Source: Cytophagales bacterium
GTDB lineage: Bacteria; Bacteroidota; Bacteroidia; Cytophagales; Cyclobacteriaceae
Assembly: GCA_022360055.1 (NCBI GenBank)
Contig: JAKSDO010000099.1
Coordinates: forward strand, 1 to 64,000
Direction: 5' to 3'
DNA: 64,000 nucleotides
The stretch's first letter is position 1; every line of letters starts with the position of its first letter. The position numbers and the translations under genes are program-made. The notes below the pieces were generated by a model that did not search any database, was not told where the DNA came from, and saw only the letters and a list, made by a program, of their open reading frames with translations. Below, piece after piece: positions 1-8,652 of the stretch.

Positions 1-44
1 CTAATAAGCCAGATCTCTCCTGACGTCGAGATGACAAGGTAGGA
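1..44. repeat. Dispersed-type intergenic repeat fragment
   Basis: The stretch contains a segment reading cgagatgacaaggtaggagc (27-46) which recurs in slightly changed form (cgagatgacaagatagaagc) at 235-254, on the other side of the tandem repeat. The two copies therefore frame the repeat block. Short palindromic or near-palindromic intergenic sequences of this kind are scattered in many Bacteroidetes genomes; that this one is dispersed elsewhere is inference, because only two copies are visible here. Confidence 0.5.
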
Positions 45-231
45 GCCTACCGATGACGTGTTTTTATAATAATCTGTAAATCAAATAAATACACAAGACT
101 ACGTCATTCAAATTTGTGCGTTTTCCTAAAATGTTAAGCCTACCGATGACGTGTTTTTGTAAAAATCTGAAAATCAAATAAATACACAACACTACGTCAT
201 TCAAATTTGTGCGTTTTGTATAAAAAGTTAA
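45..231. repeat. Two tandem copies of a ~93-bp intergenic unit
   Basis: Unit 1 runs 45-137 and unit 2 runs 138-231. Both begin gcctaccgatgacgtg and share the blocks aatcaaataaatacacaa and ctacgtcattcaaatttgtg. They differ by a few substitutions in the middle and at the end (ttcctaaaatg versus tgtataaaaag). Each unit holds a short inverted repeat, atgacgt near its start against acgtcat about 45 nt later, so each could fold into a hairpin with an AT-rich loop. A 60-codon ORF on the minus strand reads through both copies only because the period is a multiple of three; it is not a gene. Confidence 0.85.
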
Positions 232-424
232 GCCTCGAGATGACAAGATAGAAGCTACTAATGAACAATATTTGCAAAGGTTGGATGATCAAAAACATTT
301 CTGTGGACCGGCTGGTTTTCCTTTGTCAGATACTTTTATGACCTATGGTAGAAATCCTTACTTTTCAGACGATCTTGCAAATAACCGTTTTATTATCCTT
401 TCCCACAGGTTTTCGAATGGATCC

Positions 425-763
425 CTACTTCCTTCGAATAAGAAAAATCAACATTCCGATGGCCGTGGTCAGCAGGACAATAGTTGCCCAAAGTTGTCTG
501 TTGAGAATGGTTTGATTTTGAGTAATGGTAAAGATTGCTTTATCCCGGTATTCGTTAAAATCCAATGTATCTTTAAACACCTTGGATCCGTCACTCATTA
601 AATCATATACAACATACCGGTCAAGGTCATTTTCAAGAAATGCCTTCACGTTTTCTCTTACAACCTGAATGTTTTTATCGGACGGCTCTGAACTTGTGTT
701 TTCCTGCTGTGCTGTACTGCTGGCCGCAATGGCAAGCAATATCAAAATAGCAAGCCTTTTCAT
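425..763 (-). CDS. Small secreted/membrane-anchored protein, unknown function
   Basis: A 112-residue product if started at the ATG at 763; an in-frame TTG lies one codon upstream. Residues 1-19 look like a signal peptide (KRLAILILLAIAASSTAQ), followed by a Ser/Glu-rich linker, a hydrophilic helical part with many charged residues, and a C-terminal membrane segment (about residues 92-109) ending in RRK. The topology predicts a domain outside the cytoplasmic membrane held by one C-terminal helix. I do not recognise the family. It stands alone, transcribed away from the DUF2214 gene, with no visible terminator. Confidence 0.6.
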   Translation of the reverse strand: MKRLAILILLAIAASSTAQQENTSSEPSDKNIQVVRENVKAFLENDLDRYVVYDLMSDGSKVFKDTLDFNEYRDKAIFTITQNQTILNRQLWATIVLLTTAIGMLIFLIRRK

Positions 764-1135
764 CAATGTTCGTCAATACTTGATATGCGAATATATGTAT
801 TTTTCATGAATACAATGACCGATCGACCCGATTATTTTACAAGTGCTCCTCACTTAAATGCAAAATCTCATATTTCCATGGATAAACAAGCTTCTCAAAC
901 ACAGGGGAGAATATCATAATTTGGACAAATAGATTACAAAAAACGGTTTTCGGAGCATTTTACATATCTGTAGGATCATCATCTTTGACGGTGCAACTAA
1001 AATGCGGGGATACCCTTATGCTCTTCATGCTCGAAATTGATGAAACAAACAACATTTTGAATTCATGGTTATATATGTCATATTTAGATTCAATAAATAA
1101 TCGAACATGGTTCTTAACATTTTATTTAACGATCA
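764..1135. other. Intergenic region, no gene seen
   Basis: 372 bp between the divergent small-protein gene and the DUF2214 gene. It is AT-rich, has short interrupted ORFs only, and should hold the promoters of both neighbours. No clear RNA gene, palindrome or repeat was recognised. Confidence 0.5.
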
Positions 1136-1579
1136 ATGACTGAACTGGTTATTACTAGATATCTTCATTTTATAGCCGTTTTTGCAATTGTCGGAGCTAT
1201 TCTTGCCGAACAGTTTGTGATTTCGAAACGTATGACCCGAAAGGAAATCAAGCGGATTTCAAAGATTGATGCAATCTACGGATTCGGCGCATTACTTGTA
1301 CTCATCGCGGGATTTCTATTGTGGTTTGCCGTTGGAAAACCTGCTTCCTTTTACAGTAGAAATTGGATTTTTCATACCAAACTGACCCTATTTATTGTGC
1401 TCGGATTGCTTTCAGTCTATCCGACCGTATTCTTCATGAAACATCGAAAAGGATCTGATCTCGATACGGAAGTGAACGTACCGGACATTATCATTACTCT
1501 ACTGCGTATTGAGCTCGTTTTGATTCTAATAATGCCAATCCTTGCCACATTGATGTCGTTGGGTATTGGCACATTTTAA
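1136..1579 (+). CDS. DUF2214 family inner-membrane protein
   Basis: 147 residues with four predicted membrane helices (roughly residues 8-26, 48-68, 80-100 and 122-143), matching the size and pattern of the DUF2214 family. The N-terminal helix carries the family-like RYLHFIAVFAIVGAILAEQ segment. The biochemical role of the family is not established. The stop codon TAA at 1577-1579 shares bases with the stop of the convergent BCCT gene. The ATG start is preceded by an AT-rich leader. Confidence 0.8.
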   Translation: MTELVITRYLHFIAVFAIVGAILAEQFVISKRMTRKEIKRISKIDAIYGFGALLVLIAGFLLWFAVGKPASFYSRNWIFHTKLTLFIVLGLLSVYPTVFFMKHRKGSDLDTEVNVPDIIITLLRIELVLILIMPILATLMSLGIGTF

Positions 1580-3141
1580 TCAGATTTTGATAACAGCAGC
1601 TTAATTGTAAGCAAACAAAGTACAACCATTAAAAACAGTGAAGGCAAACCTCCGAGGTTGCTTAAGATCCGCACTCCGTCCACACCTGAATAGCTCACCA
1701 TGACCCAGGCCACCAATCCAATAAGAATTCCCCAGGAAAATTTAATGGACTTCGGAGCGTTTGTAGTTGTCGGGTTTATTCCCCTGGTCGATATGGATGA
1801 CATGGCTTCCGTATTGGAATCTGCAGCCGTGACATAAGATAAAAATACCGTAAAGAGGAATAATCCCGAGAGCAATCCGGCAAAAGGCAAATGCTCAAAG
1901 ATTTGGTAAATAATGACATCCGGACCTTTTTCATAAAGGATCGGCAAAAGCCCGGCCTGCTTATGTACTTCCAGAAAAATGGAAAATCCGCTAAAGATCG
2001 ACATCCATAAAATCCCGAAAAAAGCCGGTATGAGCCAATTGAAGAGGATGAATTGACGTACCGTGTACCCATAGGATATTCTTCCTAAAAACAATGCAGT
2101 GATCGGAGCCCAGGCCATCCAGTTTGCCCAATAAAATGTGGTCCATGAATGCATCCATTTTTTATCTCCGTAGGCGCCGGTTGATAAGCTGTGAGGTACG
2201 AAGTTCACTGCAAAATGTTTAATGCCTCCCCATGCATTATCTATAATGAAAGAAGTGGGGCCGGCCGCAAAAACAAACAGGCTGATAATTATAAATATAC
2301 TCACATTGATTCCGGACAGTATGCGGATCCCTTTTAATAAGCCGGAGGCTGCGGAAACCGTAAAAGTAGCGACAATGGCTATACATATGATCCCCAATAA
2401 AACGGATTTGTCCACAGTGTCCAAAAAACTAGTTGTTCCCCCAGCCAGGGTCAGCATTCCTACGCCGAGTACGGCAGACATACCCGCTGCCAGCGCAAAA
2501 AGACAAATTACATCAAGAGCAACTATGATCCACCTGTTGAGATGAAATCCCATTATTGGAAAGAGCATCGCTCCGAGGGAGTAATCTCTGTCGTAGTTGT
2601 AAAACCCCAGCGCAAATAATAAGGCCGGAATGGTGTAAATGGCATAGGGCGTAATGCTCCAGTGCATAAAGATGGCCGACATGGCAAATCCGGGGTCTCC
2701 CGAGCGCCCTTTTGGCGGAGAGCTCAGGTGATACAAAGGCTCGGAAGCTCCCCAAAATAATATCCCGACGGCTATGGTCGTACAAAGTATAATCGAAAAC
2801 CACCGCCATTTGCTTAGCAAGGGTTCAGCCGATTTACCTCCTATTTTTATCTTGCCGATTCTCGAAAAATAAATGATAGCACACAATATAACCATCGTGA
2901 ACGAAGTGTAATTGAACAACCAATCAAAATGGTTCAGGATCCAGGAATTGAAGTGGTTAATCTTTTCTATGAAGGTCTGTTTTGCTGCCTGGCTAATAAT
3001 TAAGGATATAATGAGCAACACAAAAGGAGGCCAAAAAACAGGATGGTTTATTTTTTTGTATATATTGTGTCTTGTAGCCAGAATGAAACTATTTGTTCGT
3101 ATATGTTCATAAATGTAAATATTTTGTTTTTTGCTGTCCAA
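1576..3141 (-). CDS. BCCT family transporter (betaine/carnitine/choline type)
   Basis: 521 residues with about 12 membrane helices. The family signature is visible around residues 330-360: HSWTTFYWANWMAWAP followed by FLGRISYGYTVRQF. BCCT carriers import compatible solutes such as glycine betaine or choline by Na+ or H+ symport, or by exchange; the substrate cannot be read from sequence here. The only start upstream of the first helix (NHPVFWPP) is a TTG at 3141, just 17 bp from the divergent DUF2461 start, so the promoter must lie within the neighbouring reading frame or the real start is an unusual codon. No betaine-processing genes are adjacent. Confidence 0.88.
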   Translation of the reverse strand: MDSKKQNIYIYEHIRTNSFILATRHNIYKKINHPVFWPPFVLLIISLIISQAAKQTFIEKINHFNSWILNHFDWLFNYTSFTMVILCAIIYFSRIGKIKIGGKSAEPLLSKWRWFSIILCTTIAVGILFWGASEPLYHLSSPPKGRSGDPGFAMSAIFMHWSITPYAIYTIPALLFALGFYNYDRDYSLGAMLFPIMGFHLNRWIIVALDVICLFALAAGMSAVLGVGMLTLAGGTTSFLDTVDKSVLLGIICIAIVATFTVSAASGLLKGIRILSGINVSIFIIISLFVFAAGPTSFIIDNAWGGIKHFAVNFVPHSLSTGAYGDKKWMHSWTTFYWANWMAWAPITALFLGRISYGYTVRQFILFNWLIPAFFGILWMSIFSGFSIFLEVHKQAGLLPILYEKGPDVIIYQIFEHLPFAGLLSGLFLFTVFLSYVTAADSNTEAMSSISTRGINPTTTNAPKSIKFSWGILIGLVAWVMVSYSGVDGVRILSNLGGLPSLFLMVVLCLLTIKLLLSKSD

Positions 3142-3158
3142 TAATTTGAAGAAAATCC

Positions 3159-3848
3159 ATGTCGATATCCAGTTCCCTCCAACCGGTTTTTCAGTTTCTC
3201 GATGAGTTGAAGTTAAACAATAATCGAAATTGGTTTAACGATCGAAAAAAACAATACGAGGCTGCCCATAGGCTCATGATCGCTTTTTCCGATGATCTGT
3301 TGGATGAAATGAAAAAACACGATGCCATAGAAACTTTATCCGGGAAAAGCAGCTTGTTCAGAATTTATAGGGACGTGCGCTTTTCGAAAAACAAATTGCC
3401 GTATAAAACAAGCTGGAGCGGATCTTTTAAACGAGCGACAAATGCCTTGCGCGGCGGGTATTATTTTCATATCGAGCCGGGGAATACCTTTATCGCAGGC
3501 GGCTTTTTTGGCCCGGATTCCGAAGACCTGAAACATATTCGAAAACATATCGAGCAGGACGACGGCCCGTTGCGTGAAGTTTTGAATTCGGACAGGATCC
3601 GATCTTATTTCGGTCATTTGGAGGGCGAGAAGGTGAAATCGGCGCCAAAGGGATTTGCAAAGGATCATCACGCCATAGATTTGCTCAGGTATAAACAATT
3701 CATACTCAAGCGTTCTTTTAAGGATCACGAGGTATTGAAAAAAGATTTCCACATGCAGGCATCCTATGGATTTGAGCAGCTAAGGCCGTTTTTTGATGTA
3801 ATGAGTGAAATGCTGACAACGGATCTCAACGGAATTTCAATAATTTGA
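3159..3848 (+). CDS. DUF2461 family protein
   Basis: 229 residues matching the DUF2461/TIGR02453 family in length and motifs: NRNWFNDRKKQYEAA near residues 21-36, FRIYRDVRFSKNKLPYKT at about 68-85, and an RGGYYFHIEPGNTFIAGG block near 99-116. The family is widespread and its function is unknown; no signal peptide or membrane helix is present, so it should be cytoplasmic. It is divergent from the BCCT gene by only 17 bp and is followed 24 bp later by the aminotransferase gene, probably in the same transcript. Confidence 0.85.
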   Translation: MSISSSLQPVFQFLDELKLNNNRNWFNDRKKQYEAAHRLMIAFSDDLLDEMKKHDAIETLSGKSSLFRIYRDVRFSKNKLPYKTSWSGSFKRATNALRGGYYFHIEPGNTFIAGGFFGPDSEDLKHIRKHIEQDDGPLREVLNSDRIRSYFGHLEGEKVKSAPKGFAKDHHAIDLLRYKQFILKRSFKDHEVLKKDFHMQASYGFEQLRPFFDVMSEMLTTDLNGISII

Positions 3849-3872
3849 AAGAAACATGACAAGCACGCTGGT

Positions 3873-5012
3873 ATGCATGATCTTGAATTGATAAAGAGAA
3901 ATTATCCTCAACCGGATAAATCCGCCTATTTCAACACGTCTTCCACCGGTCTGATTTCTAAAACAGGGGTAAGAAAAGTTGCCCGGTTCAATAAGGATTT
4001 ACTGCGATTCGGGAGTAAATATGCGGAAGCGTTTTACCTGGAAGGAATTCCAAAGATCCGGAAAACCATCTCAAGGTTTATAGATGCATCCGTTGATGAG
4101 ATTGCACTGGTCCCGAACTTCTCGTATGGGCTGAACGCCGTATTGCCATCCATAGCTCGCCTCAGGAGCGTGCTGCTTTATCGCGAAGACTACCCGTCGC
4201 TGACCATACCGTTTGAGCTGAACGATTTTGAGATTTACTGGATTGAAAACAAAGACGGTTTTTTCATTGATCTGAACGAATTAAAGCAAACCGTGTCGCA
4301 ACATAAAATCGATATTATTGCAATCAGCCATATTCAATACCTGACCGGGTTCACCATCGATATCGAAGAGCTTGCCTCATTTTGTAATTTGAATGATGTC
4401 CTGTTGATCGTCGATGGCACTCAAAGTCTTGGTGCCATGGATTATTCATTTAACAAATCGGGTGTACATATATTTATTGCGAGCAACTATAAATGGATGA
4501 ATTCCGGATTCGGCACCGGCATCATGTGTATCGATAAGAGCACATTGAACAAATTCACTCCGAAAATTGGTGGATACAACAGCCTGAAATACCTGGACCA
4601 GAGCTGGAAATATATTTCATCAATCCACAGCTACGAACCCGGTCATCACAACATGGCCGGTCTTGTAATGCTTGAGGATGCGATCGAGTTTAAGCTGAGA
4701 TTAGGTCTTGGAAATATTGCTGATTACAACAGGCATCTATTGAATATAGTTACGGATAAACTAAATGAAATAAACGTCGGGACCTCAGGCTCCTCCGCAG
4801 ACAATGATCACCGAAGCAATATTATTGGAATTCCCGGTGATAAAAGTTTGGCAACCTATCTGCAAGACAATAATGTGGTTGTGAAATGGCGCAATGGCAT
4901 CATCCGCGTTGGTATACATTTTTACAATACGGAATCTGATATTATGCGGCTTGTCCGGCACCTCGAATCCTACCGAAGAACAAATCCGGAGTACGGAAAA
5001 TCAAGTTATTAA
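3873..5012 (+). CDS. Class V aminotransferase-fold PLP enzyme
   Basis: 379 residues. The pyridoxal-phosphate lysine lies in SNYKWMNSGFGTG (about residue 210), and the Asp that contacts the pyridine nitrogen lies in VDGTQSLGAMD (about residue 185), with SHIQYLTGF before it. These fit the class V fold that includes cysteine desulfurases, kynureninases and isopenicillin-N-epimerase-like enzymes. The absence of the flexible active-site Cys loop typical of IscS/SufS argues against a desulfurase. The substrate is unknown. It follows the DUF2461 gene by 24 bp. Confidence 0.82.
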   Translation: MHDLELIKRNYPQPDKSAYFNTSSTGLISKTGVRKVARFNKDLLRFGSKYAEAFYLEGIPKIRKTISRFIDASVDEIALVPNFSYGLNAVLPSIARLRSVLLYREDYPSLTIPFELNDFEIYWIENKDGFFIDLNELKQTVSQHKIDIIAISHIQYLTGFTIDIEELASFCNLNDVLLIVDGTQSLGAMDYSFNKSGVHIFIASNYKWMNSGFGTGIMCIDKSTLNKFTPKIGGYNSLKYLDQSWKYISSIHSYEPGHHNMAGLVMLEDAIEFKLRLGLGNIADYNRHLLNIVTDKLNEINVGTSGSSADNDHRSNIIGIPGDKSLATYLQDNNVVVKWRNGIIRVGIHFYNTESDIMRLVRHLESYRRTNPEYGKSSY

Positions 5013-5243
5013 TTTGTCTTTATCTCAATGACATCGTTGGCGCTGCCTGTGCCCTAAGGCCGGGGTTGTGGATCCATCCGATTGATCCGGAGTTGTTTGA
5101 TGCTGATAATATTGGTCGGACGGATACGGAACAATTCATATCATTAACATCAAAGGATACGACGAATCACTGTTTGAACTCCGGTAAAATAAAATCGTTT
5201 CCAGGGTGCTGAAAAACGGATTTTGGAAAAACCTGAGCCGCAA

Positions 5244-5525
5244 CTATTCTACAATTTTAATCCCTTTTATAAAAGCTATGCGACCTTCTGCGGATGCCAC
5301 CAGTTGCGAGTTGTTCAGATAATACCAGGCTGCATCTTCGATCACCTCTCCCGCTATATTTATATCCAGGAAATGTGCAATTCCCCTCCACACACAAAAG
5401 GTATTTGTGTCTGATTCCTGAAAAAATTCTCTATTTATCGATGCCAAGGGAAAATAGTGGCTGCCTTCGATCATTATGGTATCATCACTTTCGGCCAAAA
5501 GCTGATCCTTCCAAAATGCTTTCAT
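5244..5525 (-). CDS. DUF427 domain protein
   Basis: 93 residues covering nearly the whole DUF427 fold: MKAFWKDQLLAESDDT at the start, then EGSHYFPLASI, the family-typical CVWRGIAHFLDI at about residues 44-55, and DAAWYYLNNS near 64-73. It is a short cytoplasmic protein of unknown biochemical function. It lies 31 bp downstream of egtD on the same strand, so co-transcription with the ergothioneine genes is possible. That is positional inference only. Confidence 0.85.
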   Translation of the reverse strand: MKAFWKDQLLAESDDTIMIEGSHYFPLASINREFFQESDTNTFCVWRGIAHFLDINIAGEVIEDAAWYYLNNSQLVASAEGRIAFIKGIKIVE

Positions 5526-5556
5526 GGTAATAACCGGTTCTTATTAGAGTACGAAG

Positions 5557-6492
5557 TTACTCCTTCTCAAATAAAACGTCAACAAAATACCTCCGGCTGT
5601 CATAAAACTTTTTTACAATGCGAAGCCTTGTATCTTTGGCGATTTTATTTATTATTCTCAGATCATACTTTCTTGAAATTTCCGTATGGATCCGTTCCCC
5701 TCTATAAAATTCGAAAGATTTCCCGATAGCTTTTATTTCAACGACTTGCTCCTCCAGGCTTTCAAGATAGCTGAGGGCAATTCCCTTATTCGGATCATAC
5801 TCCGGCACATGGGCAAATTTCTCAACTTCAAAATCTCCCTCAAGCTCTCTGTTTATTCTCCTCAGCAAGTTTAAATTAAATTCTCGTGTAAATCCATGAG
5901 GATCATCGTAAGCGAGCTCTATTATGTCAGGGTCCTTTTTCAAGTCAAAACCAATGAGCAGCTTGTCGTGCACATTCATCGATTGTGAGATTTTAAGCAT
6001 AAAATTGTGAGCCCGGGAATCGGTCAGATTGCCAATATTTGACCCCAGGAAAAGAATGACTTTTTTTTCCACTTCGCCCAGAGCGTCCAGAACATCAAAA
6101 TATTCGCCTTGTTTTCCGTCAAAGTCCAGGCTTGGGATTTCGCTGAGCAGGCGATTTTTTAAATGTGTAAGTGCATTCTGCGAAATATCTATTGGTGCAT
6201 AGGTAAAATTGCAGCCGTTTAATGATCTGAGCAGATGAATCACCTTTAAGCCATCTCCGGCTCCCAATTCCACGACCCGAAAATGTTCTCCGTTCATTCC
6301 AAAAGAATCAATCAGCGATTTAGTCTGGTAATTAAATATTTCGAGTTCGCAATCGGTCAGGTAGTATTCCGGCATTTTCATGATTTCCACAAATAGTCTA
6401 TCGCCTGCTTCATCATAAAAATACCTGGAAGGCAGGGACTTATTTTTTGCGCTCAGCCCTTCTTCTACATCTTTTGCAAATGTCCTTATCAT
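5557..6492 (-). CDS. egtD: L-histidine N-alpha-methyltransferase EgtD
   Basis: 311 residues. EgtD transfers three methyl groups from SAM to histidine to make hercynine, the first committed step of ergothioneine synthesis. Diagnostic segments are SRYFYDEAGDRLFVEI near the N terminus, the SAM-binding VVELGAGDGLKVIHLL, FLGSNIGNL and the C-terminal ERIHTEISRKY with the Glu that binds histidine in the family. I chose the ATG at 6492 over an ORF extension to 6534, because its ATG overlaps the egtB stop by 4 nt (ATGA), the classic coupling, and the family starts at this point. Confidence 0.92.
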   Translation of the reverse strand: MIRTFAKDVEEGLSAKNKSLPSRYFYDEAGDRLFVEIMKMPEYYLTDCELEIFNYQTKSLIDSFGMNGEHFRVVELGAGDGLKVIHLLRSLNGCNFTYAPIDISQNALTHLKNRLLSEIPSLDFDGKQGEYFDVLDALGEVEKKVILFLGSNIGNLTDSRAHNFMLKISQSMNVHDKLLIGFDLKKDPDIIELAYDDPHGFTREFNLNLLRRINRELEGDFEVEKFAHVPEYDPNKGIALSYLESLEEQVVEIKAIGKSFEFYRGERIHTEISRKYDLRIINKIAKDTRLRIVKKFYDSRRYFVDVLFEKE

Positions 6493-7679
6493 AATTTTTG
6501 TTTCTTGGCCAACCTTATTCCGGAGAACTGCCACTGGTAATGAGGATGAAAAAAATTTCTGTAGGTTTTTCGACTGTGACCGGCAGATGTCGCCGAAGAC
6601 GCTCCGCGCAATACCATTTGATTGATCATAAATTTCCCGTTATATTCTCCGACGGCTCCGGGAGGTTTTTCAAACCCCGGATATGGAAGATAAGCGCTTG
6701 CCGTCCATTCCCATCGATCTCCCCAGTTTAGAAAATCCGAAGCAGCCTCCCACTCAAATTCCGTTGGCAGCCTCATGTTTTTCCATGCGGCGAAAGCCGC
6801 AGCTTCGTGATAGCTTATGTGACACAATATATCGTCTTTTGCAACGGGAATAAAACCTGCAAGCGTATAACAGTGCCAAATACCATCGTGCATGTGCCAA
6901 TATTTAGGAGCGGTGATTTTGTGTTCATTTACCCATGACCACCCCTCATCAAGCCACAATTCAAATCGACGATATCCGCCATCTCTGATAAACTCCATAA
7001 ACGCTCCATTTGTAACCATAGATTTACTTATCTCAAAATCATGAAGAAAAACCGTGTGCCGGGACAACTCATTATCGTAACAGAACCCGTCTCCCTGAAA
7101 CCCGATCTCATACTTTCCTTCTTCAATCTCCAGAAATCCATGTTCGGAATTCTGGTGCCCGCTTAAGTTGCAACCTTTTTTGTAGACAGGAAATAGAGGG
7201 TTATGGCCAAGAATATATTTTAAGTCCGTAAGAAACAATTCCTGATGTTGCTGTTCATGGTTCAATCCCAACTCAACCAAATCAAAAATATCAGCGCTTG
7301 ATTTGTTCAGCAATCGAATCATATGCTGATCTACGTAAGCGCGGTATTTATATACTTTTTCGACACTCGGCCTGGTGAGATTACCTCTGTTGGGGCGCAA
7401 TATCCGATTGCCTACCGTATTGTAATAGCTATTGAAAAGGTAGCTGAACTCAGCGTCAAACACCTTGTATCCCTCATAATATGTCTTGAGGATAAATTCT
7501 TCGAAAAACCATGTAGTATGTCCCAGATGCCATTTGGGAGGGCTTATATAGAATACGGGTTGCGGGATGTAATCTTCCGTAATCAAGGATTCGCATTGTG
7601 TTTCCGAATAGGTTCTTACCGAGTCGTACTTCTCTGCGATATCAACGCTCGAGGAAGTCAATGTTTGGCTGGAAGTCAT
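6489..7679 (-). CDS. egtB: Hercynine oxygenase EgtB (sulfoxide synthase)
   Basis: 396 residues. An N-terminal DinB-like helical domain supplies the iron ligands: His in HLGHTTWFF near residue 52 and the HEQQHQE motif near 140. The C-terminal half is a formylglycine-generating-enzyme (FGE) fold (LPTEFEWEAASD, WEWTASAYLPYPGF, MVLRGASSAT). EgtB is a non-haem Fe(II) enzyme that joins hercynine to a thiol donor using O2. The pair egtB-egtD is all of the pathway seen here: no egtA, egtC or egtE is adjacent, so the sulfur donor (cysteine or gamma-glutamylcysteine) cannot be decided from context. Confidence 0.92.
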   Translation of the reverse strand: MTSSQTLTSSSVDIAEKYDSVRTYSETQCESLITEDYIPQPVFYISPPKWHLGHTTWFFEEFILKTYYEGYKVFDAEFSYLFNSYYNTVGNRILRPNRGNLTRPSVEKVYKYRAYVDQHMIRLLNKSSADIFDLVELGLNHEQQHQELFLTDLKYILGHNPLFPVYKKGCNLSGHQNSEHGFLEIEEGKYEIGFQGDGFCYDNELSRHTVFLHDFEISKSMVTNGAFMEFIRDGGYRRFELWLDEGWSWVNEHKITAPKYWHMHDGIWHCYTLAGFIPVAKDDILCHISYHEAAAFAAWKNMRLPTEFEWEAASDFLNWGDRWEWTASAYLPYPGFEKPPGAVGEYNGKFMINQMVLRGASSATSAGHSRKTYRNFFHPHYQWQFSGIRLAKKQKL

Positions 7680-7830
7680 GTCTGTTTAGAATTAGTCAAT
7701 GGATATTAAATGTATGGAGTTTTTTTGGTGAATGCAGCGAACAATTGAATATTTTACGAAGTATAATAATCTTGATCGATATTAAAAACTTTACGGTTTA
7801 AAATCTAAGATGATTGAATAAAAGTTGAAT

Positions 7831-8652
7831 ATGTCTTCCGGGCTACAATTAACCGGCATTCATAGTCTTTATGGGTTTATTAAACTTTTGCATGTCAAAA
7901 GTGTTACTTTTGGAGAATGCAATAAGCTTTCTATGGAATTATTTACGCGCGACAGTAAAATGACAGATTTGGTGCATAGCAATTATTTGTTGCTTACGGT
8001 GCTTAATCGATTTGATATAAAACTGGGATTTCAGGATAAAACTGTCCGGGAGACGTGTGCCGAAAGAAGTATTAATATGGATTTCTTTTTAGCCATCATC
8101 AATACGTTTCACAATCATGCCTATTTCCCGGAGGATGAATTACAATCATTTTCTTCTAATCTGATCATCAACTACCTCCGAAAATCTCATCAGGACTTTA
8201 TCAAAGTAAATTTACCGAATATCGAAATGCTATTAATGAAATTGGTTGATAGCAGTAATTCGGCCGACTTGAAGGTTATCCAATCCTTCTACAATACATA
8301 CAAAGACGAATTGCTGGATCACATTAAAGATGAAGAGGAAAATACATTTCCGTATGTGCTTGAGCTTCAAAAATATTATGATCTGAAAATCAATTATTTA
8401 CCTGAAAATTTAGTCAATTATTCTATAAAAAGTTTTGAAAAAGAGCATACGAACGTAGATGAAAAGTTATTTGACCTTAAGAACATTATTATCAAGTTTT
8501 TAGAACCGACCTATAACGACAGATACTGCAATGAATTTCTTTTTAAACTGTTTCAGTTTGAAAACGACCTTACGGACCACGCCCGGATCGAAGATAAAAT
8601 CCTTGTGCCAAAAGTATTGAAAATCGAAAAGGAGCTGAAGAATGCATCGTAG
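7831..8652 (+). CDS. Hemerythrin-like RIC/ScdA-type protein
   Basis: 273 residues from the ATG at 7831 (a TTG two codons upstream is less likely). An N-terminal DUF542-like region carries the short Cys motif TCAERSIN near residue 73, followed by a hemerythrin-type four-helix bundle with metal ligands expected in NTFHNHAYFPED, DHIKDEEENTFP, EKEHTNVDEKL and DHARIEDKILVP. Proteins of this architecture (YtfE/ScdA) repair iron-sulfur clusters damaged by nitric oxide or oxidants. The spacing and the extra N-terminal 70 residues differ from YtfE, so the exact role is inferred. It overlaps the following regulator gene by 11 nt. Confidence 0.8.
   Translation: MSSGLQLTGIHSLYGFIKLLHVKSVTFGECNKLSMELFTRDSKMTDLVHSNYLLLTVLNRFDIKLGFQDKTVRETCAERSINMDFFLAIINTFHNHAYFPEDELQSFSSNLIINYLRKSHQDFIKVNLPNIEMLLMKLVDSSNSADLKVIQSFYNTYKDELLDHIKDEEENTFPYVLELQKYYDLKINYLPENLVNYSIKSFEKEHTNVDEKLFDLKNIIIKFLEPTYNDRYCNEFLFKLFQFENDLTDHARIEDKILVPKVLKIEKELKNAS

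Noticed and set aside
64-246. 60-codon minus-strand ORF with internal amino-acid repeat
   Set aside because: It exists only because the DNA repeat unit is in phase; it has no start context or family resemblance.
272-601. 109-codon plus-strand ORF
   Set aside because: It largely overlaps the minus-strand secreted small-protein gene in antisense; the minus-strand product has a proper signal peptide and membrane helix.
3873-5012. Cysteine desulfurase for the class V enzyme
   Set aside because: The active-site Cys loop near the C terminus of desulfurases is not visible, and no Fe-S assembly genes are adjacent.
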